A stretch of DNA of 64,000 nucleotides. Origin: Archilochus colubris (Eukaryota > Chordata > Aves > Apodiformes > Trochilidae). Made by a program: the position numbers and the translations under genes. Positions 1 to 12,060 of this stretch are shown piece after piece (position 1 is the first letter of the stretch; every line of letters starts with the position of its first letter). The notes under the pieces are model-generated. The model did not search any database. It saw nothing but the letters and a program-made list of their open reading frames with translations, and had not been told where the DNA came from. Location: assembly GCA_023079485.1 (NCBI GenBank), contig CM041115.1, positions 22,064,863 through 22,128,862 on the forward strand. Direction: 5' to 3'.

Positions 1-950
1 TCCGCCCCAGGGTGATGAGGGAGCTGGTGGGAGAGCTCTCCAAGCTGCTCTCCATCATTTACCAGCAGTCCTGGCTCACTGGGGACATCCCAGATGATTG
101 GAAGTTGGCAAACGTCACCACAAAAAGGGATGAAAGGAGGACCCAAGAAACTCCAGGCCTGTCAGCCTGACCTCGGTGCCTGGCAGGGTTATGGAGCACA
201 TCATCCTGGGGGCCATCACACAGCACCTACAGCATGGGCAGGGGATCAGACCCAACCAGCATAGGGTTAGGAAGGGCAGGTCCTGTCTGACCAACCTGAT
301 CTCCTTTTATGATCAGGAGACCCGCCTGGTGGATGAGGGGAAGGCTGTGATGGAGTCTACCTACAGGACTTCAGCAAAGCCTTTGACACTGTCTGCCACA
401 GCATTCTCCTGGAAAAGCTGTCAGCCCAGGGCTCAGACAGGAGCACTCTGTGCTGGGTTAGGAACTGCTGGAGGCCCCCAGAGGGTGGTGCTGAATGGTG
501 CTGATCCAATTGGCGGCCACTTGTCAGTGGTGTCCCCCAGGGATCAGTGCTGGGCCCGGTTCTGTTTAATATCTTCATTGATGATTTAGATGAGGGCACT
601 GAGTCCACCATTAGCAAATTCACAGATGACACAACAACCTGAAGGGAGGCTGTAGCTAAGTGGGGGTCGGGCTCTTCCCCCTAGTGACAGGATGAGAGGG
701 CATGGCCTGAAGCTGCACCAGGGGAGGTTTAGGTTGGATATGAGGAAGCATTTCTTCACAGAGAGGGTGATCAGGCATTGGAATGGACTGCCCAGGGAAG
801 TGGTGGAGTCACCATCCTTGGAGGTGTTTAAGGAAAGGCTGGATGTGGCACGTAGTGCTGTGGTCTGGCTGATGTGCTAGTGTTAGTTCATAGGCTGGAC
901 TTGATGATCTCAGAGGTCTTTTCCAGCCTCAGTAATTCTGTGATTCTGTG
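1..950 (+). mobile_element. CR1 LINE, plus strand, internally deleted, 5' end outside window
   Basis: This is a CR1 non-LTR retrotransposon copy. Bases 1-640 match the reverse transcriptase part of CR1 ORF2. Visible residues include [25 protein letters not shown] and VDEGKAV. Several frameshifts are present, for example near 120, where the PIxKKG motif is lost, and near 347. At about 640-655 the sequence jumps from the position of the FADD catalytic motif straight to the C-terminal region ([29 protein letters not shown], split here only for description, around 700-790), so several hundred bases are missing. The copy ends in the CR1 3' UTR and the octamer tail ATTCTGTGATTCTGTG at about 935-950. 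It is a dead copy whose 5' part lies before the window. Confidence 0.93.
176..880 (+). pseudogene. CR1 ORF2 remnant (reverse transcriptase, broken)
   Basis: This is the relic of the CR1 endonuclease/reverse transcriptase protein. An open stretch of 137 codons (176-589) starts in the RT fingers/palm region. It stays in the correct frame only to about 350 and then slips, so the [10 protein letters not shown] motif appears only in other frames (a possible trace is 'KPLTL'). A second open stretch at 692-880 carries the C-terminal domain with [19 protein letters not shown]. The catalytic FADD position near 625 reads with a change (TDD) and is followed by a large deletion. It cannot encode a working enzyme. 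Confidence 0.85.
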
Positions 951-3900
951 TAAAGCTCCTATGGTCTAGCTAACAAGATATTGCACACTTCTGCTTGTCA
1001 GGAGCAAGCTCAAACTCCCATTGTAAACTTTTCGGTAGTGGATAATCATTATTTAAAAGGAGGTCTTTAATTGCCTAGTAGATGATATTCTTTATGCCCT
1101 GAAAATTCATGTGTCAATTATGCCAAGCCTATATAAAAACATATGTTCTCACTACTACAGGGAGGACGTGAGAGTTTGAGAGGTATAGGTGAGCAGTAGT
1201 TTGTAATGCACATTGTTGTGTGTGTTCAATAGTCTTCTCAACCCACTTGTGTTTAGGAACCAGCAATACAGGGTGGAACAGTTCAGTTATGGCAGGTGTA
1301 CATGCACCAGATTTGACTAACACAATTAGCTTAAGCCCCCTCAAGAGCCTTAAAATCACTACCAGAATCACCAACAGATCTTTTCAATTGCATGTCACAC
1401 TGTGAGTTGACCCTACTAGCATTACTTCATGATTTTAATACAATTTGCTGTCACTGAAGACTTCTTAGATTGGCCTTCCGATCTGCTTTCTTATTCTGGC
1501 AGACTGGGTGCAGCCAGCCCTCCTGAGCTGTTTTTAACACAGATGCTTCTTTTGCCGAGCAAGAGGTCTTGCCGAACTCTATTCATTGATAGAGTTCAAT
1601 TCTTTTGGGGTTTACATGTTAATGCAAAATGAGACCTCTGCAATAAAAAAATAGCAGTTTTCAAGTGAATAAAACTCATGCAGGGGCAAGTTCTGACTCC
1701 ATTACTGTATGATACTTAACACAGCCTGCATGAGCCTAGTAGTATCTGCCAACTAGGCTGTGAAACACAGCTCCCTTTTGAGGACAAGGTAACACCCCAT
1801 CCTCATTGGGCATAGCAGGAGAAATACAAAGCAGATAAGGATTATATGAGGTTCCAGTCAGGTTTTGCCTCAAATGACAACTAGCAACTGGAAACACTAT
1901 CCTTCCCAGCCCCCCCTCAACAAATAGCATACAATAGGGGAGGGAAAGGGGAAGGGGAAAAGAAATGCTGCTGGAGCTCCGCACAGGACTGACTTACGAT
2001 CCCAGGCCACAGAATCCTGCAGGTGGTGATACTCTTATGTTTCTCTGTCTCTCTGTAAAGAACAGGATGAATGATGTATTTGTCTCAAGCTGTCTGAAGG
2101 CCTTGAGAAGAATTAAGAGAAGAGTCCATAAAGCGTGAGAAGAGATAAGAGAGAAGTCATAAATTTTGAGAAAAAACATCTCCTTAACAGGCCCAGGTTG
2201 GACACTGTTAATTAGAAGAGTCAATTAGGGGAAAACATCTCACCCAAACCTGTTAATTCTGCTGATGCAGCAAATGGCAAACTACAAGGGAGGCGACCAC
2301 TCAACAGAACTTTCCATGCCAAGTCAGGATGAGCAATGATTATCTGGCAGCTATGGCACAGCAAGAAATGGAGACGACAAAAGGAAATGAAACTCTAACC
2401 CCTTGCCCCTCTCCTAAGATGGGACCACCACCATCCTCTCCCTCACACCCCCCTCCCCCCAGCACCTCCTTGAGGCCTACAGAGGTGTATTTCCATCAAT
2501 TAAAGATTGAGCAGTGAATGTTAGCCTTCAATTCATCAACAGCATCAGCCTGCATAGGCAGATTTTTCAGTGAAGCCACTAGCTTTTACTTGGCTGGTTT
2601 TGCACCAGGATGGAGAAGGGATATCTTGATAGTGTATTCAAATCTTTCTCAAGTTTCCTTTAAAAAACTCTATGTGAATGTCCACTTCTGCTAAGTTTAC
2701 AAAACTTGATTTCTGAATTAAGGTACAGCTGTTTTGTAAGCTATCTAACACAGAATTATGTGTTTTCTTCTTCATTACTTGACTACTGTTATACACATCT
2801 GTTTTCTATCATCTTACTGATGATGCCTTTGGGACAGGATATGCTTTTTCAATCTTTGAGATCCTGTCTCAACAATTACATTTTCTGCAAGCCCCAGAGG
2901 AATTGTACCAGCAATGACTGAGACAATACAAAGGAGCAGCTATTTGGTTGCAATTTGAAAATGACTAAGCAACTTTAAATCTGACAGGGAGTCCTTAAGT
3001 CTTAATGATTTGCATTTTGACATACGTAAAGAAAAATGCTTTTTTTCCAGTTTCAGCTTGACTTTCATTGTTCTTTATATCCTGCCTAGGCATTGTTCTT
3101 AATGATGCTGGAGACTCAGAGCATTAGAGAGATGTCCTGCTTGTGTGGACTGAATCATGGCAGGAGCCAAACAAGAAGCACTATTTAGTGGTGCTGGGTG
3201 TTCCACATGGCTGAGAGGTCTTTTTCTAATTTTTTTATTATATTATATATATATATTTATAGAGGAAGATAGGACTATTGTTGTTTAAACTTTTCAGAAG
3301 TTGTTATTTTATACCTGGCTCTCTCAACTTCAGCCACTGATAAATAAACATAAACTTAGACCACAGTTTATGTGCACGTACTAGAGTTTTGATCGCTAAT
3401 CACTCCTCTTCCATTTGTAGGGGAAGAAGAATAGTGCTGGGAGATCATGTTTGAGTTATACTCTGTTCAGACACTAACAGTAAAGCAGACATATGACCCT
3501 AAAAATATTGCTTAACTGTGAGCAAAGACAAACTTGTATAATGGCAGGAAGCTGTTCAGCAAAAAGGTGTTATTGGAGAGAGATTTTAATTTTTTTTCCC
3601 CATCATCTTATTATATTAAGCAAAGCAATTTTGGACAGCAGGTTTAACAAATGCAATTTTTCAAAACCGGAAGGGCATGATGAGAAATTGTAGGATAAGG
3701 GCCCTTTTGCATTTAAAGAAAGGGCATGCAGTAAAGATCTGCTTCCTTTTGTACTTTGGTCTTTCTGGGGACCTCCCTTTGGAAACGAAGCTGCAAATAA
3801 ATTCTCATTTTGTATGGTTGTTGAGGGATATGTGTTATTTTCATAATTTTTCACTGTTTGTTTATTTTTTTAGTAATAATTAAAAAAAAGTAGATGGGTT

Positions 3901-5987
3901 CTAAGTGTCATTCTGACATGCTTAAATACTTAGTATTGCTAGCAGCATTAGTTCAGGAGCCCTGAGTGATTACAAATTATTAGGGTCCTGGGACATCAGT
4001 CTTAGATCCAGACAGCAGTAGCAAAGTCACATTTTTTCTCCTGTGCAACTCCATTCTAGAATTATTTAGCTGGCTCTCATTATAATTTCTTCACAATATG
4101 AGCAAAATAACAAAAAGAAAATCATGTGAAACACCATCCAGTAGCCTATACCTGTGGAAATAAAAAACCTCATATTTCTCTCCTATCTCTGTTTCCCTTG
4201 GTGCTCTGCTGCTAACAATAACGCTGAAAGTCAGTGATTCACCTGAGTCACTTCCCTGCTCTGTCTCAGCAACCAGTCAAATCCTGACTCTGTTTTGGTG
4301 AAACCTACCTTCTCAACTACCACTCAAGTCTTGCTCTGGGGAAAGAAAATGAATGTATAATAAGCACCCTGGTCACTAAACAACCTTGTTTTAGCTTCTG
4401 AAAGCTGTCTGCTCATTAGATTTGTTACGGTGACACACAGTAAGAATTTGGACGTGAAGAGTCCAGTGTTGTTTTAGATGAAAGGCCTGGTTTTCGTTTG
4501 ACAGAAATGGGAAGGGTGTGGGAAGGGCTCAGCTTTGCTAGCTCTGTGGTGAGGAGGAGCAGCTGCTGAAGGAGGCAATGTATATGGAGAGCTTTGTGCT
4601 TCCCCTCCATGTTCCCCTCATCCCCCATCCTGCTGTCCCTGGAAACACAGTTTCTCACATCTGGTCCCAGCTCTGCAACCAGTGAGGGCTATTTTACTAT
4701 CTTACTATCTTACTTTGCTTGAAGTTAAGTCCAAATTACTTGCACTAAATTTGCTGCAGTAATGTGGCATAAGATGTTTTACTGGTAAATTGGGGTCATG
4801 GAAAATATGCAGTGAAGTTGATTGCTTTGATCTTGACAGGCAAGATTTAAAATTCACCATTGGAATACCTTCCATTGTAATAAATATTTTTTCTAGGATT
4901 ATCAATGTACCAACTTTATCAGGAAGTTACTCTGCAGAAAGAAATTAATCTTCCCACTACTTTCAGCCAGACCAAGTGAAAAAGCACACTGTTTTAAGAC
5001 TTTTATTTTTGCTGAAGTTAATTTTGCCATCTCCAAAGATCTCCACACCGGTCTCTGCCAAATGTTCATGTCTATTTGAGAAATCATTAGGTTTATGAGA
5101 AACCAGGTAGCACAAAGCAGGGTGCATTTGCTTACTGAAAAGTGAAAACCACTGGCTCAGCAGATGCAAGCACTCTTTTTCCAAATCCCCAGGTTTATGA
5201 GCATGTAAAATTTCAGGTATTGGGTGAATGAACCTTGAGAAATGGACAGAATAACAAAACCTCAGCATTGTTATTCTGGTCATGATGAGTCACCGCTTGT
5301 TGTTAATGGAATTCTTAAAAGAGGAAAGTGAGTCATCTTGCAGTACCAGGCAGGAATCAAATTGCCTTTGGGCATAGATTTACAGGAAGGTAAAGCCAGG
5401 GAAACCCTTTTAGTGCTGCAGTAAGAGCACACATATTACAGGTACTGAATGCTAAATGGATCAGTCACAGAATACAGGAGAGTCGCATAGACCTTAGTAG
5501 TAGCCCTCAGAAGAATTTTAGCTAGAATCTCCTACATGACGTCTCAGTGGGAAATTATGCATGCTTGGCTGCTATTCAAATTACAGAGATGAGGGTCTTG
5601 CCCCAAGGTAGCCAGAGTGTTCTGAAAGCAGTCTTTGTTATAGTGCAAAATCTTACCTTAAAACATTTTTAAATTGTCCTTAAATTCAGTATTTAAAGAC
5701 AGTGCATTGTGTTGTGATTTTTGTGTCAGGGAATCAGCAACTAGGGTTTGGGACACAGAGTAGAACCACTGAGCAGCTTTAAAGCTACCCTGGTGCATTC
5801 TTGCCCTTGAGCTGCTATTAGAACTGCAGTTTCCTTGTGTAAATTTGCACCTGCATAGCTCTAATGACTTCAGGTTTGCTTATATGTGCCTGTGTATAAT
5901 GATGCAGACTGACACTTGTTCATGATATCCTCTCCAGCTTGGCTCGTGAATAATCCATTATTTTTATTGAAATAATAAAAGATGCTT
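951..5987. other. AT-rich unique DNA, no gene recognised
   Basis: I see no coding exon, RNA gene or recognisable transposon here. All open stretches are short (under about 110 codons) and show no familiar domain. There is a C-rich patch at about 2400-2475 and a short TA microsatellite at 3237-3260. Old repeats beyond recognition by eye cannot be excluded. Confidence 0.5.
3237..3260. repeat. TA-rich microsatellite
   Basis: A short run of alternating T and A (tatatatatatat within a TTATTA context). It is a simple repeat of about 24 bases with no other visible role. Confidence 0.7.
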
Positions 5988-6235
5988 GAATCACAGAGAG
6001 GCTAAGGCTGAAAGTCACCTCCAGACATTGCCTAATACAATGTCTGGAGTAGGGTCAACTAGAGCTAAAAGTAGGGTCAACTAGAGCAGGTTGCTCAGGA
6101 CTGTGTTCAGTTCTGTTTGGAGTGCTTTCAGTGATGGAGACTCTCTGGACAATCTGTTCCAGTGTTGGATCACCCTCTGAGTAAATAAGTTTTTCTCTTA
6201 TGTCATGTGGTTGCTTTTAAATGTTTCATCTTCTC
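5988..6235 (-). mobile_element. Old CR1 3' end fragment, minus strand
   Basis: Read on the plus strand, this shows the usual order of a reversed CR1 3' end: AATCACAGAG (octamer tail complement), a degenerate 'aaagtcacctcc', 'ctagagcaggttgctcagga', 'gatggagactctctgg', 'ctgttccagtgttggatcaccctctgagtaaataag', then 'ttttctctta'. Divergence is high. Two local changes are visible: a 17-base direct repeat (6049-6065 and 6071-6087) and a 10-base perfect inverted repeat (6021-6030 with 6038-6047). Confidence 0.75.
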
Positions 6236-8516
6236 TGTCTTCATCTGATGGTGCTGTCTATATCTAGTTCAGCAAGACCTAGAGGGATCAAAAAAAGATG
6301 CAGATGGAGTTCCTCAAAACTGATGCAACTGATGCAGTTGTTCCTCAACAATTAGGGTTGGTTTTCTGCTGTGCCTTGCACAACCATTTTAGCTGTGACT
6401 TAAGGGATTATTCATCACAGGGGCTTTGCGGGTTGCCTATATGAAATCTGTGCAAACTGTGCTCCTCTCTATCAGGCATCCTGACCTAGGTCATGATGAT
6501 TTCTGTAGTTTCAGATGTGTCATTGTTGACACTAAACTTAACCACCTCATAATACAGAATTAGTTATTTTGGTTGTGAAAAGTTCTGTAAAAGTTCTGAT
6601 TGCAGTCTGCTTAGTTTAGTAGCTCAGTGATGCCTGATTTCTACATTGATCTCCTACAGAATGGAAGTACTCATGAATGAAAGCTCGTATTACCTTTTTC
6701 AGGCCTGGTCTGTCTCTGCAGGAAACCGAGACAGGTGTGCTTCTTCCTGACCACTGTCACAGTTGTGAAAAATAAATGCCCTCTATTTTTTAGGCCACTT
6801 TTTCAGGTGTCCCAACCTGCTATGGTCCACCTGTTTCCAAGCTGCTGGCTTGTGCAGTCCTATGGTCCAGAGTGGTACCACAGCCCAGGCCTGGGTTGGA
6901 GCGCCCAAGTCCTCATGAGAGCAGAGGAGTCCTACCCATCCTTGCCATCAAATGCTAGAATGTCAGAGTCTCCAGCATATATCGTGTGCCATGTTTTAAT
7001 GAGGCATTTTAATGTCCTTTTCCTGTTGCAGTGGACAGTTACCGAAGTTTTGTAAGGATACACAATAAAGAGGCACTTTGAAATAAGAATTTTTTTGATA
7101 GCTTGCCCATACTGACCAGCACATTTAGTGCCTGTTTAATGCCCCTGAAGAGATGTTTTTATCCTACTGGTATTGCTGTGCTGTCCATGCTCTCTTCCAA
7201 GTCTCTCATTTCTGTCACAAGGAGAAGCTAGGGATTCTGAAAAGTACAAACAAAGCTGCATCTTCCTTGATCTCCTTCAACTTTGAGATTAGGGAAATGG
7301 GTGTAAAGTGTGTAATAAGCCTGTGGCCCATTAGACAATATCTGACCAGCTGGCCTGGCTTCTGTCTGAACTGAGAGGAGTATAGGTTTCAAAGTAGGAG
7401 CTGATGCAATCTAAGCTTGATGTATGAAATTGTGTGAAATAGTTCCCTAGGTGTTGATAATTTTGTAGGTTAGCTGTTTTGAGGTAAATTTTCACTGACC
7501 TCTGCAATTTACATAATCCATCTAATATTACTTCTTTAGCCCCTTTGGATCATGAGGACTGCCTTAGAGTCTTTAGAAGAATACCAGTTGAGTGAATTTT
7601 TAAAGCTACTTGTTTGTGATTTTCTGATTATATTCATGAACTGAATATGCCACCTGAAGCTTGCTCTTCTGGTTTGTGCACTGGTGCACACGTGTGTGTG
7701 AGCTCAGTTTTCATGCAAAATGAGGGGGTTTCATATCCCTGTGAAGAATTTTCTGCACCACTGATGGGTAAGTGGAATTTGAAAGCCATTTATGAAAAGT
7801 GCAAGTACTCAGTTTGAGAATTTGTGCCCTGATGCAAGCACAGTAAGGAATATTGGTGTGGCTTCTGCACTTGCCCCACTGTAAGAGAAAATTACCTTGG
7901 GCACCTTCAGTGCTTGCTGTGTTTTGAATATGAATTTAGAAGGAGAAGGCACAGTACTCCAATGGTGATGCTAGACATTTGCTTTCAGTGTTGTTGCATG
8001 GCAGGCTTGAGAGCAAAAGCATTCAGTGAGATGTGTGCAAAGCTATACCTCATTTTCGGCATTAGCAACAGACATGACTCATAATACTTACTCCTTTCCT
8101 GGCTGCATAGTGGATGCACTTGTTAGGAGTATTGATGCAGAACCTATAGTTTCTGGGGTTCAGAAGATAGGACTCCAGGGCCAGCTTTTTGTCTGCTGAA
8201 TGGGAACAGCAACCCTTCTAATCTCCCATCCTGTCTGACATTTTAGGCAAATAGCCTTTCATGACAGGATCTGGTTTATGTTACCTATACATCTCTGGGT
8301 ACTTTGTGCAAGCTGGTGGGAAGCGGATACCTTTGACATACCTTCTTTAATATTTTTTCCAGTGACTGCCTTAAACCATTATTTGGGAAAGGGCAGGATG
8401 ACAGCAGAAAGAGAAGAATAGGCAAGCTCTTTCTGTACCATTTCAGCATTCACAACATGAAGCACAGTCTAAGATGGATCTAGGAAGATGGTTACCACTG
8501 TGTATAGTGTGAAATC

Positions 8517-8537
8517 GTGTGTGTGTGTGCGTGTGTA
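8517..8537. repeat. TG microsatellite
   Basis: About ten TG/CG units (gtgtgtgtgtgcgtgtgt). It is a short simple repeat, potentially polymorphic in length. Confidence 0.8.
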
Positions 8538-9403
8538 TGAGACAAAAGGCAGAAAAGTATATTTCATTTTCCCTTGCTATGCCCACTGGGTAGGCTTGTT
8601 GCTGCATGCATGTCACCCCCTTTGATTCACTTTCCAAGTAGGAACTGGAAGGGAATTCTGTCAGCTTACAAAACATTAGCATTTGCTTTGTTCTTCATAT
8701 TAGAAGAACATTCACCTAATTTTCTTGTTGTCTTTCTGCTCAGTTTCTGTGTGCTTATCCTGGTTCCCATCTGGATTTCAGAAGCATGCAGCAGCTGCAG
8801 CACTGATCAGCTGACCAATGGTTTTGAAAGAACTACTCAAGTTACTGTTCTTTTTTGGCTTCACTTCGTAAGTAGAGGAATGTATGCTAACGCCATAAAC
8901 TACATCTGTGCTATGCTCCTGCAGAGAGCTGCATGTTCCAGCAGATGGCGTAAGAGAAACAGCAAACGGAGCCATTGAGACTCACTGGTGCAGATCACAA
9001 TTTGAATATGAACTACATGACTCATTGCTAATAGTATGAATTCAGATTATGGTCGGCTGATTAGAAGGGACAAATACTTATGCCTGTTTTGCAGTTCCGT
9101 GAGTTAGTTTCAACAGGGACTGCAGACATCTCAGAAGTTAACTACCAGTAACAGTCAACCAGAAATTATCTATTTTTCCCTAGACCTGTTGTGCTTCTAA
9201 AAGAAGAGGTAAATCACAGAAGGATTAATCGAGAGTTTTTCAGTCTTCTGTGAATGAATATCTTAATTGTTGTGTTGTGTTTTGTTTTTTGCATCTTTTC
9301 ATACAAAAAACCAATGCCACATGGACAATCAAGGTAGTAGCTTTCCTACTTGAAAATTCCCGTATCTTCTGATATACTGAGACTCATGTCCTGTTCCTGT
9401 TCC

Positions 9404-9423
9404 TGCATCTGTGCACAGATGCA
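9404..9423. repeat. Perfect 20-base palindrome
   Basis: The 20 bases equal their own reverse complement (left half TGCATCTGTG, right half CACAGATGCA). The half-site GCATCTGTG recurs at once at 9427-9435. It may be a chance palindrome. The half-site contains CATCTG, an E-box (CANNTG), and the right half contains the same E-box in reverse. Confidence 0.75.
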
Positions 9424-9727
9424 TTTGCATCTGTGAATTGTTACCACTGCAGAAAATATTTTTTTTTTTTGTCCTTGAGAAACCATTGCTTATTGTCTTG
9501 AATTAAAATATATCTTGAATTAAAATCTTCTTCAGATGAGTTTTGGAGAATTTCTGTCACGAGTGTATGGCTGTTGAATAAAATGTCCATGCAGAATACT
9601 AGAAGGTGAAACTTCTGCTGGGACTATGATATTGTATGACAGTCACTGGTAAAACGGTATTAGAAATATTAAATTTTAGATATCCCTTTGAAGATACCTT
9701 TGCCATGGAGAGTAATTCACAATCTTA

Positions 9728-9785
9728 TCCCTAAAAAATGAAAAAACCCTAAAAAAACCCCAAAAACCCAAACCCCAACCCCAAA
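9728..9785. repeat. A/C-rich tract with CCCTAA- and AACCCC-like units
   Basis: The tract contains CCCTAAAAAA twice, then ACCCC, ACCC and AACCCC units in a row. It resembles a very degenerate telomere-type or AACCCC-type repeat but has no run of perfect TTAGGG complement units. It could equally be an expanded A-rich/C-rich low-complexity tract. Confidence 0.55.
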
Positions 9786-11025
9786 TATTAAAAATATGTA
9801 CAGTACTTAATCTTTATACTTATATACATATCTGTTTATCTTTAACTCTATCTTGGTATGGTAAGAACATGTAACTGTTCTTTCTTTGCCTTTCTACTTC
9901 AGCTTCCCAGCATGACTGCAGTTATCTCTAGAGGTAACTGGAATAATTTTGGTCTTCTTGCCTTAATGAAGGGAGGTAAAAATGTTATGTCTGGTTTATA
10001 GATGAAAAGAGGTTAAGTGGACTTTCTCAAGGTCACATAATGACATCTGTAGCACACCTGTGGTATGAAGCTGCAACTCCTAAGCCACAGACTTTAGACC
10101 ATTAAAATATCATGTGTCAGATATAACTACAATGAATACTGTTAAGTCAAATGCAGACTTTTTAGGCTGTTTTGTTCAAACGTTGTTGCAGCAATGTGAT
10201 AACTCTAATCAATATTCTTTGCGAAGGTTAAATGTATATTTGTTGGCATAAAAATGCTTCACAGAAGCAGCAATGCTCAGAAGAAGATGTGTTTTGAAGC
10301 ATATTTTTGCCTCATTGTTTCTGTCTTTAAACAAACTGGGCTATAAAGGAAAAGGCTTTTGGTACCTGATCCTGACCAGGATTCCATCCCTTTCTCAATT
10401 TCTGCATTTGGAATACTCCGTTGCTGTACTACCTCCAAATGTTTGTGGTATCATAGCCACAGCCTGCCATAATGTGTTAGATATTCTTCCTACCTGCTCC
10501 TCTGTCTGCATTCTTCTGTTTTGCTCTGTTCCTTTAAGCAGTCATTATGTTTAGACAAGAGCATCCTTTCCTCCTTCTCTGTACAGTTAAGCCCTGTGCA
10601 GGAAGCTTTGGGATTCTATTGAAATGCAAACCAGAACTACACAGTTACATCCTAAACTCCCCTTGCCTTCTGTCCACTTCGGTTTAGGCTTAAATCAGCA
10701 CATAAACTGGAGAAGCCACTAGTGTTCTGCAGAGACTGTGAGTCATTCTGAGTATCACCGTTTTGGGGTAGTTTTTCTGACACCTTAAATATCCTGATTT
10801 TCTTAGAGTAAGGTCTGTCTTCTTTAGTGCTCAGCTCTTGCATTTTAACCTTGTCAGGCTTATTCCCTGTCTCCTGTGGGTTGGTTAGTTGGGAAAGTAG
10901 AGCTAGATTAGTTCTGGTGTAACTAACAGCTTTCCCCCGCACCTGGCATTTTCTGTTCTCATTGAGAAATTTCAGCTCCAGAAATACTATACTTTGCATC
11001 CCCCCCACTCCCTACCCCACACCTT

Positions 11026-11043
11026 TTGTTGTTGTTGTTGTTG
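11026..11043. repeat. TTG trinucleotide run
   Basis: Six GTT/TTG units in a row following a C-rich patch. It is a short microsatellite. Confidence 0.7.
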
Positions 11044-11825
11044 CTTAAGCTTTTCCTGAGCAGTTTTCAGTTTTCTGCAGACTGCAAAGATTCTGCTGAC
11101 TTCTGGTGCTTCCCTGACTCATTTTGTCCCTTGCAAACAGTCAGTGCTGGGCTCTCTTAGAAAACTGCACTATGTTGTAAGACCTGGGTTTCCAAAAAAA
11201 GAAATTGAAATCGTTAAAGCTGTAACACTCAGTGGAGCTTTCTGGAGCTTCCTGGCTTCATTCACAGAAGACAAAGGGATTATATATAAGGGATTAACAG
11301 GTCACTTGGTCTCCTGGTATTAACTTACCTGGAGAGAAAAGACTGGGAAATTAAACAATGCTCTGAACTCTAAGAGTTTCCAGTCCTGAGGAAATACAGA
11401 GTAATGCAGCCTTCTGTGCAGTGCCAGGAGTCTTAATGATTTGTTTGGCTGGAACTGATTTAGTTGGTTCTATTTTTGAGACAGTCGCTGCTGCTGCTTG
11501 AGACAGTGCATTATTATGCTTACAAAGCCATTGACTAGTGTAGTAGCAGAAGGCTAAGTATATCTCGAGCAGCACTTTGGATATGTCTTTTATTTGTTTT
11601 GAAGAACGAATTGGAGTGATGAGGTGTGGTGAGTGATGCAGCTCCCAGATTTGTGTCTGCTTCTATAGCCTGCTAGTCTTTGCTGCTGTTTTCTTCTAGG
11701 GTGTGCTGGAAGGAGCCGGACACCAGGTGTCCACCAAACCCACTCTATTACTGCTCTCCTCAACTGGACAGGGGAGATAAAATACAATGAGAGGCCTGAA
11801 GACTGAGATAAGGACAGAGAGATCA

Positions 11826-12060
11826 CTTACCCACCATCATCATGGGTAAACCAGACTTGACTCAACTTGGGAAAATTAGTTTAATTTATTACGGATCAAA
11901 TCAGATTAGAATAATGACAACTAAACTCAAATCTAGCTACTTCCCACAGAAGCCACCCCTGTAGCTCCCCCACTACTAAAACTTTGCCACACGAACCCAG
12001 TAAATTCCACCTCCTCTCCTTGCACACCTGTAATGGGTGTGCATGGCAAGGAGAGGAATG
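11826..12060 (-). repeat. Possible LTR-like dispersed repeat, minus strand
   Basis: The segment with 'cagacttgactcaacttggg', 'aaattagtttaatttattac' and 'ggatcaaatcagatta' resembles, to my recollection, a dispersed LTR/ERV-type repeat found in birds. On the minus strand it carries AATAAA (complement at 11885-11890). A C-rich block follows (11950-12020), then a stem-loop with perfect 11-base arms (12013-12023 and 12046-12056). I cannot fix its ends, and family membership rests on memory of the motif, so this call is tentative. Confidence 0.3.
12013..12056. repeat. Inverted repeat / stem-loop
   Basis: The arms CCTCTCCTTGC (12013-12023) and GCAAGGAGAGG (12046-12056) are perfect complements. Inside them ACACC (12024-12028) can pair with GGTGT (12036-12040), leaving a small bulge (12041-12045) and a loop of about seven bases. 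It lies at the edge of the possible LTR-like repeat. Confidence 0.8.

Larger units (their letters stand above)
6236..11825. other. Unique AT-rich DNA, no gene recognised
   Basis: No exon, RNA gene or clear transposon is visible. The stretch contains a TG microsatellite (8517-8537), a perfect 20-base palindrome (9404-9423), an A/C-rich tract resembling degenerate telomere repeat (9728-9785) and a TTG run (11026-11043). The open stretch of 134 codons at 8574-8978 has no recognisable domain and overlaps an opposite open stretch, so I treat it as chance. Confidence 0.5.

Noticed and set aside
8574..8978. 134-codon open stretch on the plus strand
   Set aside because: No recognisable domain, an opposite-strand open stretch overlaps it, and the composition looks like translated non-coding DNA.
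9728..9785. True interstitial telomere array
   Set aside because: No consecutive perfect TTAGGG-complement units. Kept only as a low-interest finding.
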